A program made the translations under genes and the position numbers. DNA of 40,017 nt. It comes from Erwinia oleae. GTDB lineage: Bacteria; Pseudomonadota; Gammaproteobacteria; Enterobacterales; Enterobacteriaceae. Numbering within the stretch: the first letter of the stretch is position 1; each line of letters starts with the position of its first letter. Below are positions 1-8,303 of the stretch, in pieces. The stretch covers positions 1 through 40,017 of the forward strand of contig NZ_JNVB01000040.1 of NCBI RefSeq assembly GCF_000770305.1, given 5' to 3'. A model generated the notes under the pieces. It was not told the origin of the DNA. It searched no databases and was given only the letters and a program-made list of their open reading frames with translations.

Positions 1-194
1 CATCAGGGAAATATCTGAAAACAAGATGCCAAGTGGCGTGGAGAAGGATTTCTACTACATTTAAGCAACCAGGGTCTCTGAAACGGGGCGCTGTCGCTAC
101 CCCTCTGCTCAAAAATGCGCCAACTCAACGGTGTAAACACATTGTGCAGAGAACAACACAGTAATGACAAAAAAAACGGAGAGGTTAATCCGTC

Positions 195-506
195 ATGAAT
201 AAAAAACACTTTTACCAACGCCTGACGCGCTGGCAGCATCTGCGCTTTAACGATGTCATCCTGCGCGAACGCCCTGATACGCCAGCATGGGATAAAAAAT
301 ACGAAATCTATATTCAGGACAACTCGCGTCCCGCTGCCCAGCTCTATATTCGCACCACCCAGAGCGGAGAGAATACGACGCTGGTCATGGAAGAGTATCT
401 GAACTGGCTTGCTGAATATAACCAGGAATGTGAAGTTTCAACGCACCAGGAAAACCCGGTCATACAGTTTAATCGCGAATCTCGTCGCGTTGCCATGACG
501 CATTAA
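195..506 (+). CDS. hypothetical protein, 103 aa
   Basis: I do not recognise this protein. It is a small soluble protein with no signal peptide or membrane segment, rich in aromatic and charged residues (N-terminal MNKKHFYQRLTRWQHLRF, a glutamate-rich middle around residues 65-80). The ATG at 195 follows a GGAGAGG ribosome site near 177-183. A strong intrinsic terminator lies about 45 bases after the stop, so it is probably a single-gene unit. The 194 bases before it hold no gene I can support. Codon use resembles the neighbouring chromosome. Confidence 0.7.
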   Translation: MNKKHFYQRLTRWQHLRFNDVILRERPDTPAWDKKYEIYIQDNSRPAAQLYIRTTQSGENTTLVMEEYLNWLAEYNQECEVSTHQENPVIQFNRESRRVAMTH

Positions 507-551
507 CGCGATCGCCCTGTTTCTGACCAACACCCGGTCACAATAAAATAT

Positions 552-580
552 GCGCCGGCGCTATCTCCGGCGCCGTTTTT
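552..580 (+). terminator. intrinsic terminator of the 103-aa gene
   Basis: A perfect 7-bp GC stem (GCGCCGG at 552-558, CCGGCGC at 567-573) with an 8-base loop is followed by CG and five T residues (576-580). It separates the small upstream gene from the sugar transporter. Confidence 0.85.
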
Positions 581-660
581 CACCCTGCAAATGCCCTCTC
601 TGAAATTTAATTCATGCTTTTCCTGGCACAATTCTCAGCGTGACATAGATTTATCATGCA

Positions 661-676
661 TGTGATCTACGTCACA
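661..676 (+). promoter_or_regulatory. CRP (cAMP receptor protein) binding site
   Basis: TGTGATCTACGTCACA matches the CRP consensus TGTGA-N6-TCACA at all ten fixed positions. It lies 37 bases before the GTG start of the sugar transporter. Catabolite control fits a sugar carrier. The site is close to the start codon, so whether it activates from a downstream transcription start or represses cannot be read from the sequence. Confidence 0.8.
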
Positions 677-712
677 TGTCATTTCGCCTATCAATTATTC
701 AGGGAGTAAGAT

Positions 713-2164
713 GTGACGGTTAATTTGAAAAGCGGGCCGCAGAATGAGACGTCGAAGACGCAAGCGACCGAACCGCTGGTAAAAGTCATTGCGTTTATCG
801 CCACGCTGGGCGGGCTGCTGTTTGGCTACGATACCGGCGTTATAGCGGGTGCACTGCTGTTTATGAAGCACGATCTGCATCTGACATCGGTCACTACGGG
901 CATGGTCACCAGCTTTCTGATCCTGGGATCGGCGATTGGCGCGATTTGCGCCGGGCGCGTTGCGGATCGTTTTGGCCGCAAAAAGATTATCCTGCTGATG
1001 GCTATCGTCTTTATGATCGGCTCGCTGGGCTGTGCAATGGCCCCGAACGTTGAGGTCATGATCGCGTTTCGCTTTACGCTTGGCCTGGCCGTTGGCGGCG
1101 CGGCGGCTATTGTGCCGATCTACATTGCGGAAATCGTTCCCGCTAACCGACGCTGGCAGTTTGTCACTCTTCAGGAGCTGATGATTGTTTCCGGACAGCT
1201 CATTGCCTACACCAGCAACGCCGCCATCAATGAAGTCTGGGGCGGCGAAACCACCTGGCGCTGGATGCTCGGCGTGGCCTGCGTCCCGGCGGTCATTCTG
1301 TGGGTTGGCATGCTTTTTCTGCCGGATACGCCGCGCTGGTACGCCATGCATGGTCGCTATCGCGAAGCGCGCGACGTGCTGGAGCGCACGCGGGCCTCAC
1401 GGCATGTCGAGAAAGAGATGAAGGAGATTCGTCAGTCTTTCACCTCGCTTAATGATAAACATGCGCGTCGACAGAAAACCATCTCGGTGTGGATGAAGCG
1501 GCTGGTGGCGCTGGGCATCGGTATCGCTATGCTGCAACAGCTCTCGGGCGTGAATACCATTATGTTTTACGCGCCGACCATGCTTCAGGCGACAGGCCTG
1601 GGCACCAACGCCTCGCTGATGGCGACCATCGCCAACGGGGTGATCTCGGTGATCATGACCTTTGTGGGTATCATGCTGCTCAGCCGCTTCGGGCGACGCC
1701 CGTTATTGCTGGTCGGTCAGATTGGCTGTACCTGTACGCTGTTTGTCATCGGTCTTATCATGCTGATGATGCCGGAAACGGTAAACGGGCATCCTGACGT
1801 GGTGCGCAGCTACCTGGTGCTGGGCGGAATGCTGGTATTTCTCTGCTTCCAGCAGGGTGCGCTGTCGCCGGTCACCTGGCTGCTGCTGTCTGAAATGTTT
1901 CCGATGCGCATTCGCGGTACGGCAAACGGTATTTCGGTTTTCGCCATGCAGATGACTAACTTCTCCATTGCGTTTATGTTCCCGATTATGCTGGAGGGAT
2001 TAGGGCTGACAACCAGCTTCTTCATCTTTGCCGCCGTCGGCGTCGCCGGGGGTATTTTCGCAGTGATGTTTGCCCCGGAAACGCAGGGCAAATCGCTTGA
2101 GCAGTTAGAAAAACACTTCAAAAAAGAGCTTCAGGATGATCCGGCGCCGCAGCCGGGCCAGTAA
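713..2164 (+). CDS. sugar porter family MFS transporter (sugar:H+ symporter)
   Basis: A 483-residue, 12-helix inner-membrane carrier of the sugar porter branch of the major facilitator superfamily. Family signatures are present: RFGRKK after helix 2, PDTPRW before the central loop, QQLSGVNTIMFYAP in helix 7 and PETQGKSLEQLE at the C-terminus. These place it with GalP, AraE, XylE and IolT-type symporters; the substrate (hexose, pentose or inositol) cannot be told. The start is GTG at 713, because the ATG two bases earlier (711) is followed at once by TGA. The ribosome site AGGGAG is at 701-706. A consensus CRP site upstream suggests control by carbon supply. Confidence 0.9.
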   Translation: MTVNLKSGPQNETSKTQATEPLVKVIAFIATLGGLLFGYDTGVIAGALLFMKHDLHLTSVTTGMVTSFLILGSAIGAICAGRVADRFGRKKIILLMAIVFMIGSLGCAMAPNVEVMIAFRFTLGLAVGGAAAIVPIYIAEIVPANRRWQFVTLQELMIVSGQLIAYTSNAAINEVWGGETTWRWMLGVACVPAVILWVGMLFLPDTPRWYAMHGRYREARDVLERTRASRHVEKEMKEIRQSFTSLNDKHARRQKTISVWMKRLVALGIGIAMLQQLSGVNTIMFYAPTMLQATGLGTNASLMATIANGVISVIMTFVGIMLLSRFGRRPLLLVGQIGCTCTLFVIGLIMLMMPETVNGHPDVVRSYLVLGGMLVFLCFQQGALSPVTWLLLSEMFPMRIRGTANGISVFAMQMTNFSIAFMFPIMLEGLGLTTSFFIFAAVGVAGGIFAVMFAPETQGKSLEQLEKHFKKELQDDPAPQPGQ

Positions 2165-2251
2165 GCCTGCGGTGTCAGATTCACATTGTTCTCATGGCGC
2201 AGATCTTCTGCGCCTGCCAGACTTGGTGAAGACAATATTTGGAGCAAAACC

Positions 2252-2449
2252 GTGTTTAAATTTCTACTCTCTCTGTTTTCAAGTCCGGAACTGCTGTTGC
2301 AGGTGATGAGCCAGCGCGACATCGCCGAATCGATTGAAGATGACGAGCGCATTCTGATTGATGAAGACGGCAGCGCAACCGTCAATATTTACAGCAAAGA
2401 AGTGCATGAGGACTTTGCCCGCCACGTGAATGCGTTGAAGAGGGCGTAA
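2252..2449 (+). CDS. hypothetical small protein, 65 aa
   Basis: Function not recognised. A GTG start at 2252 with GGAG at 2241-2244 is preferred over an upstream in-frame ATG at 2186 that has no ribosome site and would add an unconserved-looking arginine-rich leader. The product begins with a short amphipathic or hydrophobic stretch (MFKFLLSLFSSPELLLQV) followed by an acidic segment (residues about 24-40, EDDERILIDEDG). The stop codon is one base from the ATG of the next gene, so the two are probably translated together and may act together. Confidence 0.65.
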   Translation: MFKFLLSLFSSPELLLQVMSQRDIAESIEDDERILIDEDGSATVNIYSKEVHEDFARHVNALKRA

Positions 2450-2450
2450 A

Positions 2451-3218
2451 ATGGGAACGGCGATATTTATGGTGTTGATGGTCTGTGGCTACTGGTACAC
2501 CAGCCGCGACCTCACTACCCGCTTCAAAATCAAACGCTCGTTTGGCTGGGACGTCTATTTTCTGGTGGCGCTCTATGGCTGCATCTTCGTTTTGCAGGGG
2601 GTGATCGCCACCGGGATCGTCTGGATACTGCTGCTGGCGGCGTCGGCGGTGATGAATGCGGTTCCGGCGCTGGGCGAAGGCGTGCATTATCACTGGCAAA
2701 TTGAATTTATGACCTGGAGCTTTTTGGGCATTCAGGCGCCGGTTGTCGTCATGCTGAGTTTTGCTATTGTCTTCTGCGTCTACCGTTCAAACTGGTCAGG
2801 CAGCGCTAAACTAAGCAGCGAAGGACGTAAAAAGCTCTATAAAAATCTGACGCGCGCGAACGGCGTTGAAGGGCTGCTCTATCAGTGCATGGAAGAGGGT
2901 GAGCTGGCCTGGGTCACGCTGAAATCGCGGCGGATCTATATCGGCATGATCCATACCGCGCATTATGAACTCCCCTCAACGGCCAACCTGGTGCTGATCC
3001 CGATGCTCAGCGGCTACCGGGACGGCGAAACGCTCAACCTGCACATTGAGCACAACTACAGCAAATATTACGCTGAGCATGGCATTACCCTCGATTCCGA
3101 GCCGAAGTCTGCCATGGCATTTCGTAAAGTGATCATGCTCGATCAGGTAGAGAGTCTGTCGCTGTTTGACGCGGCGACCGCCAGCGCGCTGGCGTTAGAG
3201 TCGCAAAACGTGGACTGA
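2451..3218 (+). CDS. hypothetical inner-membrane protein, 255 aa
   Basis: Not assigned to a family. There are about three hydrophobic segments in the first 115 residues (roughly 1-14, 36-66 and 86-108), followed by a soluble domain of about 140 residues that is probably cytoplasmic. The soluble part contains the stretch ELAWVTLKSRRIYIGMIH, and its end (MAFRKVIMLDQVESLSLF) resembles small regulatory domains, but I cannot name it. It is coupled to the 65-aa gene upstream with a one-base gap. It is convergent with crcB, with only five bases between the stops. Confidence 0.7.
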   Translation: MGTAIFMVLMVCGYWYTSRDLTTRFKIKRSFGWDVYFLVALYGCIFVLQGVIATGIVWILLLAASAVMNAVPALGEGVHYHWQIEFMTWSFLGIQAPVVVMLSFAIVFCVYRSNWSGSAKLSSEGRKKLYKNLTRANGVEGLLYQCMEEGELAWVTLKSRRIYIGMIHTAHYELPSTANLVLIPMLSGYRDGETLNLHIEHNYSKYYAEHGITLDSEPKSAMAFRKVIMLDQVESLSLFDAATASALALESQNVD

Positions 3219-3223
3219 TTCGC

Positions 3224-3601
3224 CTACAGCATCAGCGATACCAGCCAGAAACCGGCGAAGGTCATCAGCAATGAGCCCACGACGTGAATAAGCACCGACG
3301 CCATTGCCCACGTATAGTTACCGGCCTGAAGCAGCGTCATGATCTCCAGAGAAAAAGTGGAAAAAGTGGTCATGCCGCCGCACAGACCGGTGGCGATTAA
3401 CAGCTTCCAGGCCGGATCGAGTTGCGGATGACGCAGGAACCAGGCCATCGCGCCGCCAATGATAAACCCGCCAAGCAGATTAACGATCAGCGTGCCGGGC
3501 GGCAGATTAGGAAAGAGCGCGTTGAGACGTACACCCAACAGCCAGCGGATAACGCATCCCAGCGAACCACCAACTATTACGGCGACTAAAGACTTCACCA
3601 T
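3224..3601 (-). CDS. crcB: fluoride ion exporter CrcB/Fluc
   Basis: A 125-residue, four-helix protein of the CrcB/Fluc family, which forms dual-topology dimeric channels that let fluoride out of the cytoplasm. Family signatures are visible: GGSLGCVIRW in helix 1, GTLIVNLLGGFIIG in helix 2, and GLCGGMTTFSTFSLE in helix 3, the last containing the conserved TTFSTF break that lines the pore. Length is typical. I see no fluoride (crcB-type) riboswitch directly upstream; instead a small membrane-protein gene lies 45 bases ahead on the same strand, behind a good promoter, and the two probably form an operon. Confidence 0.95.
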   Translation of the reverse strand: MVKSLVAVIVGGSLGCVIRWLLGVRLNALFPNLPPGTLIVNLLGGFIIGGAMAWFLRHPQLDPAWKLLIATGLCGGMTTFSTFSLEIMTLLQAGNYTWAMASVLIHVVGSLLMTFAGFWLVSLML

Positions 3602-3646
3602 CAGCTTCTCATCATCAGAAATTGGACATCGTTGTGGAGTTTACTA

Positions 3647-3739
3647 TCACAAAATCCAGAACAACAGACTCCAGAACAGCGCACAGCAGACGATCACAGC
3701 AAGCCAGATTTTCCCTCTGGCTGACAGGCGTTCCCTCAT
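3647..3739 (-). CDS. small single-pass membrane protein, 30 aa (YmiA-like)
   Basis: A short open frame starting ATG at 3739 with AGGAG eight bases upstream and ending TGA at 3647. The product has a basic N-terminus (MRERLSARGK) and one membrane helix (IWLAVIVCCALFWSLLFWIL). The pattern of a basic head followed by K-x-WLAV-x4-ALFW resembles E. coli YmiA as I remember it; this is likeness, not a tested homology. A promoter with 17-bp spacing lies 33 bases upstream, and crcB follows on the same strand. Its role is unknown. Confidence 0.6.
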   Translation of the reverse strand: MRERLSARGKIWLAVIVCCALFWSLLFWIL

Positions 3740-3771
3740 AACCACTCCTGAAGCAGCGTTTAAGTGATCTG

Positions 3772-3799
3772 AGTATAAACATTTAGATAATGCGATCAA
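3772..3799 (-). promoter_or_regulatory. sigma-70 promoter for the small ORF and crcB
   Basis: Read on the minus strand, TTGATC (3799-3794) and TATACT (3777-3772) are separated by exactly 17 bases. Both are near consensus. They point at the 30-aa gene and crcB. Confidence 0.65.
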
Positions 3800-3916
3800 C
3801 TTTCGGATTTTCCTTAGATACTACCACTCTGTTTTCCGACGTATTTTTTGAAAGTTTATCCGTTGATTTCACTATTAAATTAATACCGAATCGGCGCTTT
3901 TTATAAAAAACGCGGG

Positions 3917-5209
3917 TCACCCGGCCACATTCTCTTCCGTGGTTTCATCGTTATTGACCATCACCGACTGAATCTCCTCTTCGGCAATATTGGGATTGAG
4001 CGCGGCCGCCAGCGGTGAGCTGGCCATCGTATCCGGCATCGGCACGTGCGGAATGGGCAACTCGTTACTCACCGTGCGGCGTCGGCTGCTGAAGCCCGCC
4101 AGCGTGGCAATCAGCACGCCGCAAAGGCAGAAAAAGAGATAGAGCATGTTGCCGCCCAGCGGCTGCATCAGCGCGCCGATGACCAGCGGCCCGATACACG
4201 CGCCTATACCAAACGCCATCAGCAGGCAGGCGGTCAGCGAGACGCGCCGCTCCGGCACCACGCTGTCGTTAGCCATCGCCACTACCAGCGGATAGAGTGA
4301 GAACTGCATCATACTGGCGATAAAAGCAATTAACGCCACCCAGAAAAACGAAAAATGCGCCGGTAGCGTCAGCGGCAGCGCAGCCAGCACGTAAAGCACG
4401 CCGGTATAAAACAGCAGGCGCGGGCGACTGACACGGTCAGAGAGCCAGCTCAGGGGAAACTGCGACACCAGCCCGGCGAAGATGGTGATGCCCATAAACA
4501 GACCGGCCTGCCGGGTACTGAAACCCAGCTGGCTGATGTAGACCGGCGCCATCCCGTAAAATGCCCCGACCGCCATGCCGATCACCAGCGTCATCACTAA
4601 AATTTGAGGAATGGCATGCACGAAGTAGCCCAGCTCCATTGGCGCAGGCGACAACGGATGCGCATGCGTGCGGGTAGTAAGTGCAATCGGCACCAGGCAG
4701 AGTGCGAAACAGAGCGCCACAATCAACAGGCTGCTGCTGTCGGTGCCGAGCGGCGACATCAGAATAATCTGCCCGGCCGACAGGCCGAGGTAAGTTGCCA
4801 CCATGTATAAACCAAATATCATCCCGCGCTGGCTGGCTTCTGACTGATCGTTAAGCCAGCTCTCCAGCACCATGTACTGGCACATCATACACAGACCGAT
4901 AATCAGCCGCAGAAAGATCCACAGCGGCAGAAACTCAGTCAAACCGTGGCCGAGCACCGAGGCGGTAATGATCCCGGCACAGGAGACATAGGTGCGAATA
5001 TGTCCGACGCGGGCGATCAGGTTGTGCCCCACCTTGCCGCCAATAACCAGGCCGATGTAATGGGCAGCAATGATTGCCCCGATTACCCCGCCGCTCACCT
5101 GCTCATGCGCGAGGCGCAATGAAACCCAGGTGGTCAACAGGCCTGAACCGAGCAGCATTAACAGCGTGGTGGTATAGAGCGGTAAGAATGTGCCGAGGAC
5201 TTTTTTCAT
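3917..5209 (-). CDS. YcaD-like MFS transporter
   Basis: A 430-residue, 12-helix major facilitator protein of the YcaD/YfkF type. Typical features are WLNDQSEASQRGMIFGLYMVATYLG after helix 4, FYGMAPVYISQLGFS in helix 7 and SDRVSRPRLLFYTG between helices 8 and 9. The last 50 residues form a hydrophilic acidic tail ending in EEIQSVMVNNDETTEENVAG that is longer than usual. The substrate is unknown. The ATG at 5209 follows GGGAG on the minus strand. A weak hairpin (CGGG at 3913-3916 and CCCG at 3920-3923) with an A tract on the plus strand encloses the stop codon and may serve as terminator. Confidence 0.85.
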   Translation of the reverse strand: MKKVLGTFLPLYTTTLLMLLGSGLLTTWVSLRLAHEQVSGGVIGAIIAAHYIGLVIGGKVGHNLIARVGHIRTYVSCAGIITASVLGHGLTEFLPLWIFLRLIIGLCMMCQYMVLESWLNDQSEASQRGMIFGLYMVATYLGLSAGQIILMSPLGTDSSSLLIVALCFALCLVPIALTTRTHAHPLSPAPMELGYFVHAIPQILVMTLVIGMAVGAFYGMAPVYISQLGFSTRQAGLFMGITIFAGLVSQFPLSWLSDRVSRPRLLFYTGVLYVLAALPLTLPAHFSFFWVALIAFIASMMQFSLYPLVVAMANDSVVPERRVSLTACLLMAFGIGACIGPLVIGALMQPLGGNMLYLFFCLCGVLIATLAGFSSRRRTVSNELPIPHVPMPDTMASSPLAAALNPNIAEEEIQSVMVNNDETTEENVAG

Positions 5210-5373
5210 TACGGCTCCCTGTCGCCTTCATTGGTAACCATTTACCAGAACAATAACAGTAGACGTAATCTGTGAACAGGGCCAAGGACCCCGGTAAAAA
5301 ACATCAAAGACAGTGTGTTACGTATACAGGACGGCCCTGTCGGCGCGCAGCATTTGCGGGCTATGTGGCCCCT

Positions 5374-6270
5374 TTATTGACGACAGACCCTATTAATCAA
5401 CTGGCGGAGCCATCGATGTGCAGAATCGGCTTCTGAACGCGGATGCCACATCTGCGAAACGGTAAAGCCCTCGACGCTGATCGGCAGTTCAAACGCCTCC
5501 AGCGCGGCATGCCTGTCGGGCTGATGCATGATGAACGAGGCCGGCACCTGCGCCACCAGATCGGAGCTTATCGCCACGGCCAGCGCAGCCTGAAAGCTGG
5601 CCACCACGGCGGACACTTTCCGCTCAAGCCCCAGTTTCGCCAGTGCCTCGTCCACCGGCCCGCTGGCGATACCCCGCCGGGAAGCGACCACGTGTGCGGC
5701 GGCGGCGAAGCCTTCCGGCGTGACGCTCTTTATCAGCGGATGCCCTTTTCTGACCACGCCAATAAAACGATCCCGGAACAGTCCCTGCAAACGGATTTCC
5801 GGTCCCGTTTCACCCAGCACGCCGATTTCAAGATCGACTGTGCCATCACGTAGCGGCTTCGCGCTTTTTTCCGGTTTGGGCACAAAGCACAGACGCACCC
5901 GCGGCGCCAGCTCTGCCGCCGCCGCGATCAGCCGCGCGCCAAATGCCTCGACGAATCCGTCGTTGGTTCGCAGCATGAAGGTGCGTTCCAGCGTCGGGAG
6001 ACTTATTTCCGAAAACGCAGGGCGCAAAATGGCCTGCGCTTCTGAGACGGCCTGACGGGTTCGCTCACGGATCGCCTGTGCATAAGGCGTCAGCACCATG
6101 ACGCGCCCGGCCCGCACCAGCAGCGGATCGCCGGTGACAGCGCGCAGGCGCGCGAGGGTACGGCTCATGGCGGACGCGCTGAGCCCCAGGCGCCGCGCGG
6201 CGCCGGCCACGCTCTCCTCCGCCAGCAGGTTATCCAGCGCCATCAGCAAGTTGAAATCAGGTTCATCCAT
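5374..6270 (-). CDS. LysR-type transcriptional regulator
   Basis: A 298-residue LysR-family regulator. Residues 1-65 hold the winged helix-turn-helix (ESVAGAARRLGLSASAMSRT, then LARLRAVTGDPLLVRAGR), and residues 90-295 the ligand-binding domain. It is divergent from the short-chain dehydrogenase gene at 6406, with about 135 bases between starts, the usual layout for a LysR regulator and its target. The inducer is unknown. Confidence 0.9.
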   Translation of the reverse strand: MDEPDFNLLMALDNLLAEESVAGAARRLGLSASAMSRTLARLRAVTGDPLLVRAGRVMVLTPYAQAIRERTRQAVSEAQAILRPAFSEISLPTLERTFMLRTNDGFVEAFGARLIAAAAELAPRVRLCFVPKPEKSAKPLRDGTVDLEIGVLGETGPEIRLQGLFRDRFIGVVRKGHPLIKSVTPEGFAAAAHVVASRRGIASGPVDEALAKLGLERKVSAVVASFQAALAVAISSDLVAQVPASFIMHQPDRHAALEAFELPISVEGFTVSQMWHPRSEADSAHRWLRQLINRVCRQ

Positions 6271-6405
6271 CTTGCCTCCTGTTATCGTGACAGATGGCGT
6301 CTGGTGCAGGTATAACGTGCATCCCCTGCGCCTTCCGCCCTGTCTGCCTTCAGCGTATCTTTTATCATCAGCACGCTCGCTTGCCTGTCAATGAGGAGAA
6401 GGATG

Positions 6406-7098
6406 ATGGCACAAAAAACGGTTTTACTGATTGGCGCCTCGCGCGGTCTGGGCTTTGCGATGGCGGAGGAGTATCTGAAGCGTGGTGTTCAGGTGATCGC
6501 CACCGGACGGGAAAACTCACGCGAGGCGCTCTCTGCGCTGGCGGCACGCTACCCTGCTCTGCTGCATGTCGACGCGGTGGATATTACGCAACCGGATGAG
6601 GTCGACGCGTTGCGCAGCCGACTCGGCACCACGCGCGTGGATGTTCTGTTCGTTAACGCTGGCGTTAAAAATGACGATAGCGAAACAGCCGCCGACGTCT
6701 CAACTGAGGAGTTTGTCAGGGTGATGGTGACGAATGCGCTGAGCCCGATCAGGGTGATTGAACGCCTGAAAAATTGCGTGAAGCCGGGCGGCACGATCGC
6801 CGTAATGTCCTCCGGTCAGGGCAGCCTTACTAATAACACCAACGGGCAATATGATGTCTACCGTAGCAGCAAAGCCGCGCTGAATATGTTTATGCGCAGT
6901 TTTGCCGCACGCCAGGGCGATGCGCCAGAAACGCTACTGCTGATGGCACCGGGCTGGGTGCGCACCGATATGGGCGGCCCCGATGCCCGCCTGACTATTG
7001 AGGAGAGCATTCCGGCGCTGATTGATACCCTTACCGCCAGCGAAGGCCGCACCGGGCTGCATTATCTCGACTACCTTGGCCGCGAGGTGCCCTGGTAA
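6406..7098 (+). CDS. short-chain dehydrogenase/reductase (SDR), 230 aa
   Basis: An NAD(P)-dependent oxidoreductase of the SDR superfamily. The Rossmann glycine motif is GASRGLG near residue 10, the structural VNAG motif follows strand 4, and the active site is a serine in the VMSSG segment with YRSSK as the Y-x3-K motif. The arginine after the glycine motif and TGR after strand 2 suggest NADPH. Three in-frame ATGs exist (6391, 6403, 6406); AGGAG at 6394-6398 favours 6406. It lies divergent from a LysR regulator that probably controls it. Substrate unknown. Confidence 0.85.
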   Translation: MAQKTVLLIGASRGLGFAMAEEYLKRGVQVIATGRENSREALSALAARYPALLHVDAVDITQPDEVDALRSRLGTTRVDVLFVNAGVKNDDSETAADVSTEEFVRVMVTNALSPIRVIERLKNCVKPGGTIAVMSSGQGSLTNNTNGQYDVYRSSKAALNMFMRSFAARQGDAPETLLLMAPGWVRTDMGGPDARLTIEESIPALIDTLTASEGRTGLHYLDYLGREVPW

Positions 7099-7181
7099 AC
7101 ATTCTGAAGGGAAATCTCACTTGCACTTCGCGCCATGTTTGCCAGGTTTAGTACCGACTTAGCGAAAAAATGGAGGAAAAA

Positions 7182-7946
7182 ATGGCGCGTTTCGAGAAAA
7201 AAATAGTGGTCATAACCGGTGCAGGTTCAGGGATCGGCGCAGCAACGGCCCGACGTTTCGCCAGCGAAGGCGCCTCCGTGGTGTTAATCGGTCGTACGGC
7301 CGAAAAGCTGGAAAAAACGCTGAAAACGCTCGACGCGGGTGACCATCTTGTCGCCCCCGGCGACGTGGGCGAAGCGGATGACGTCAAGACGCTGGCGCAG
7401 AAGGTGCTGGATAAGTACGGGCGCGTTGACGTGCTGGTCAATAACGCTGGCGTCATTGTGCAGGGGCGCATTCATGAGATCGAACCGGACGACTGGAAAA
7501 AGCTGATGAAGGTGGATCTGGACGGCGTTTATCACTGTGTGCACTACTTTATGCCTGCCCTGCTGAAGAGCAAAGGCAACGTGGTGAATATTTCGTCGGT
7601 TTCCGGTCTGGGCGGCGACTGGGGCATGAGCGTCTATAACGCGGCGAAAGGCGCGGTGACCAATTTCACCCGCTCGCTGGCGATGGATTACGGCGAAGAT
7701 GGCGTTCGCGTCAACGCGATCTGCCCCGGCTTCACCTTTACCGACCTCACTGAAGAGATGAAAAACGATACATCGCTGCTGAATAAATTCTATGAGCGGA
7801 TCCCGCTGAATCGCGCAGGCGAACCGGAAGATATTGCCGACGCCATTGCATTTATTGCCAGCGACGACGCACGCTACATTACCGGTGCGAATCTGCCGGT
7901 TGACGGCGGCCTGACCGCATCAAACGGCCAGCCAAAACAGGCGTAA
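7182..7946 (+). CDS. SDR family oxidoreductase, 254 aa
   Basis: A classical SDR enzyme of the 3-oxoacyl-ACP reductase or glucose dehydrogenase type. TGAGSGIG lies at about residue 11, NNAG after strand 4, the catalytic serine in NISSVSG and the Y-x3-K motif in YNAAKGAV. The C-terminal ITGANLPVDGG is the usual family signature. The start at 7182 is chosen because GGAGG (7172-7176) sits just ahead; an in-frame ATG at 7170 would overlap that ribosome site. It is co-directional with the SDR gene upstream, but an 80-base gap leaves it unclear whether they share a transcript. Substrate unknown. Confidence 0.9.
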   Translation: MARFEKKIVVITGAGSGIGAATARRFASEGASVVLIGRTAEKLEKTLKTLDAGDHLVAPGDVGEADDVKTLAQKVLDKYGRVDVLVNNAGVIVQGRIHEIEPDDWKKLMKVDLDGVYHCVHYFMPALLKSKGNVVNISSVSGLGGDWGMSVYNAAKGAVTNFTRSLAMDYGEDGVRVNAICPGFTFTDLTEEMKNDTSLLNKFYERIPLNRAGEPEDIADAIAFIASDDARYITGANLPVDGGLTASNGQPKQA

Positions 7947-8011
7947 GCGAGTATTGGGCAGCCCGCTGAAATCGCACCGCTTTATGTCACGCTGGCGTCC
8001 AATGAAAACAG

Positions 8012-8033
8012 CCACACCTCTGGTCAGGTGTGG
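8012..8033 (+). terminator. hairpin, possible terminator after the SDR gene
   Basis: A perfect 8-bp stem (CCACACCT at 8012-8019, AGGTGTGG at 8026-8033) with a 6-base loop lies 65 bases after the SDR stop. The T tract is weak (TGTTCTG). A second 8-bp hairpin follows at 8082-8104. Confidence 0.4.
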
Positions 8034-8081
8034 TGTTCTGAGGGCGGTACCGGCACGCTCTGGTTCCCGCCTGTTTTATCC

Positions 8082-8104
8082 TTCAGAGGAGGGACGCCTC
8101 TGAA
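8082..8104. repeat. inverted repeat in the yciG upstream region
   Basis: TTCAGAGG (8082-8089) and CCTCTGAA (8097-8104) pair over 8 bp around a 7-base loop and run into ATTTAATT. The right arm overlaps a 15-base sequence (8098-8112) that also occurs at 598-612. In the 440 bases between 7947 and 8386 I see no gene, only these hairpins and the yciG promoter region. Confidence 0.4.
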
Positions 8105-8258
8105 ATTTAATTGATATTTTCTCACCCGCGTTATCCGTTGATTTTTATGCAAACTCTGTATTTCAAAATATAAACTGCGGCTTCGCTTATTTTTAAATAC
8201 GCTTTAACTTCATCAGGTTAATAGAAATAAAACGGCACAAGATTTTTTCTTGCAGACA

Positions 8259-8286
8259 TTGCAAATAACGAAACGCTTGCTAGATT
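8259..8286 (+). promoter_or_regulatory. candidate promoter of the yciG cluster
   Basis: TTGCAA (8259-8264) and TAGATT (8281-8286) are 16 bases apart, with TGC directly before the -10 box (TGCTAGATT). Extended -10 elements of this sort are compatible with RpoS, which drives yciGFE and katN in E. coli and Salmonella. The match is only fair. Confidence 0.4.
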
Positions 8287-8303
8287 TATTAATGCACGAC
8301 GTT

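Noticed and set aside
695..1351. A 218-codon minus-strand frame inside the sugar transporter
   Set aside because: Shadow of a well-supported gene, with low-complexity charged composition and no ribosome site.
3602..3650. A fluoride riboswitch before crcB
   Set aside because: I could not find the conserved pseudoknot pieces; the space holds the end of a small gene and a 45-base gap.
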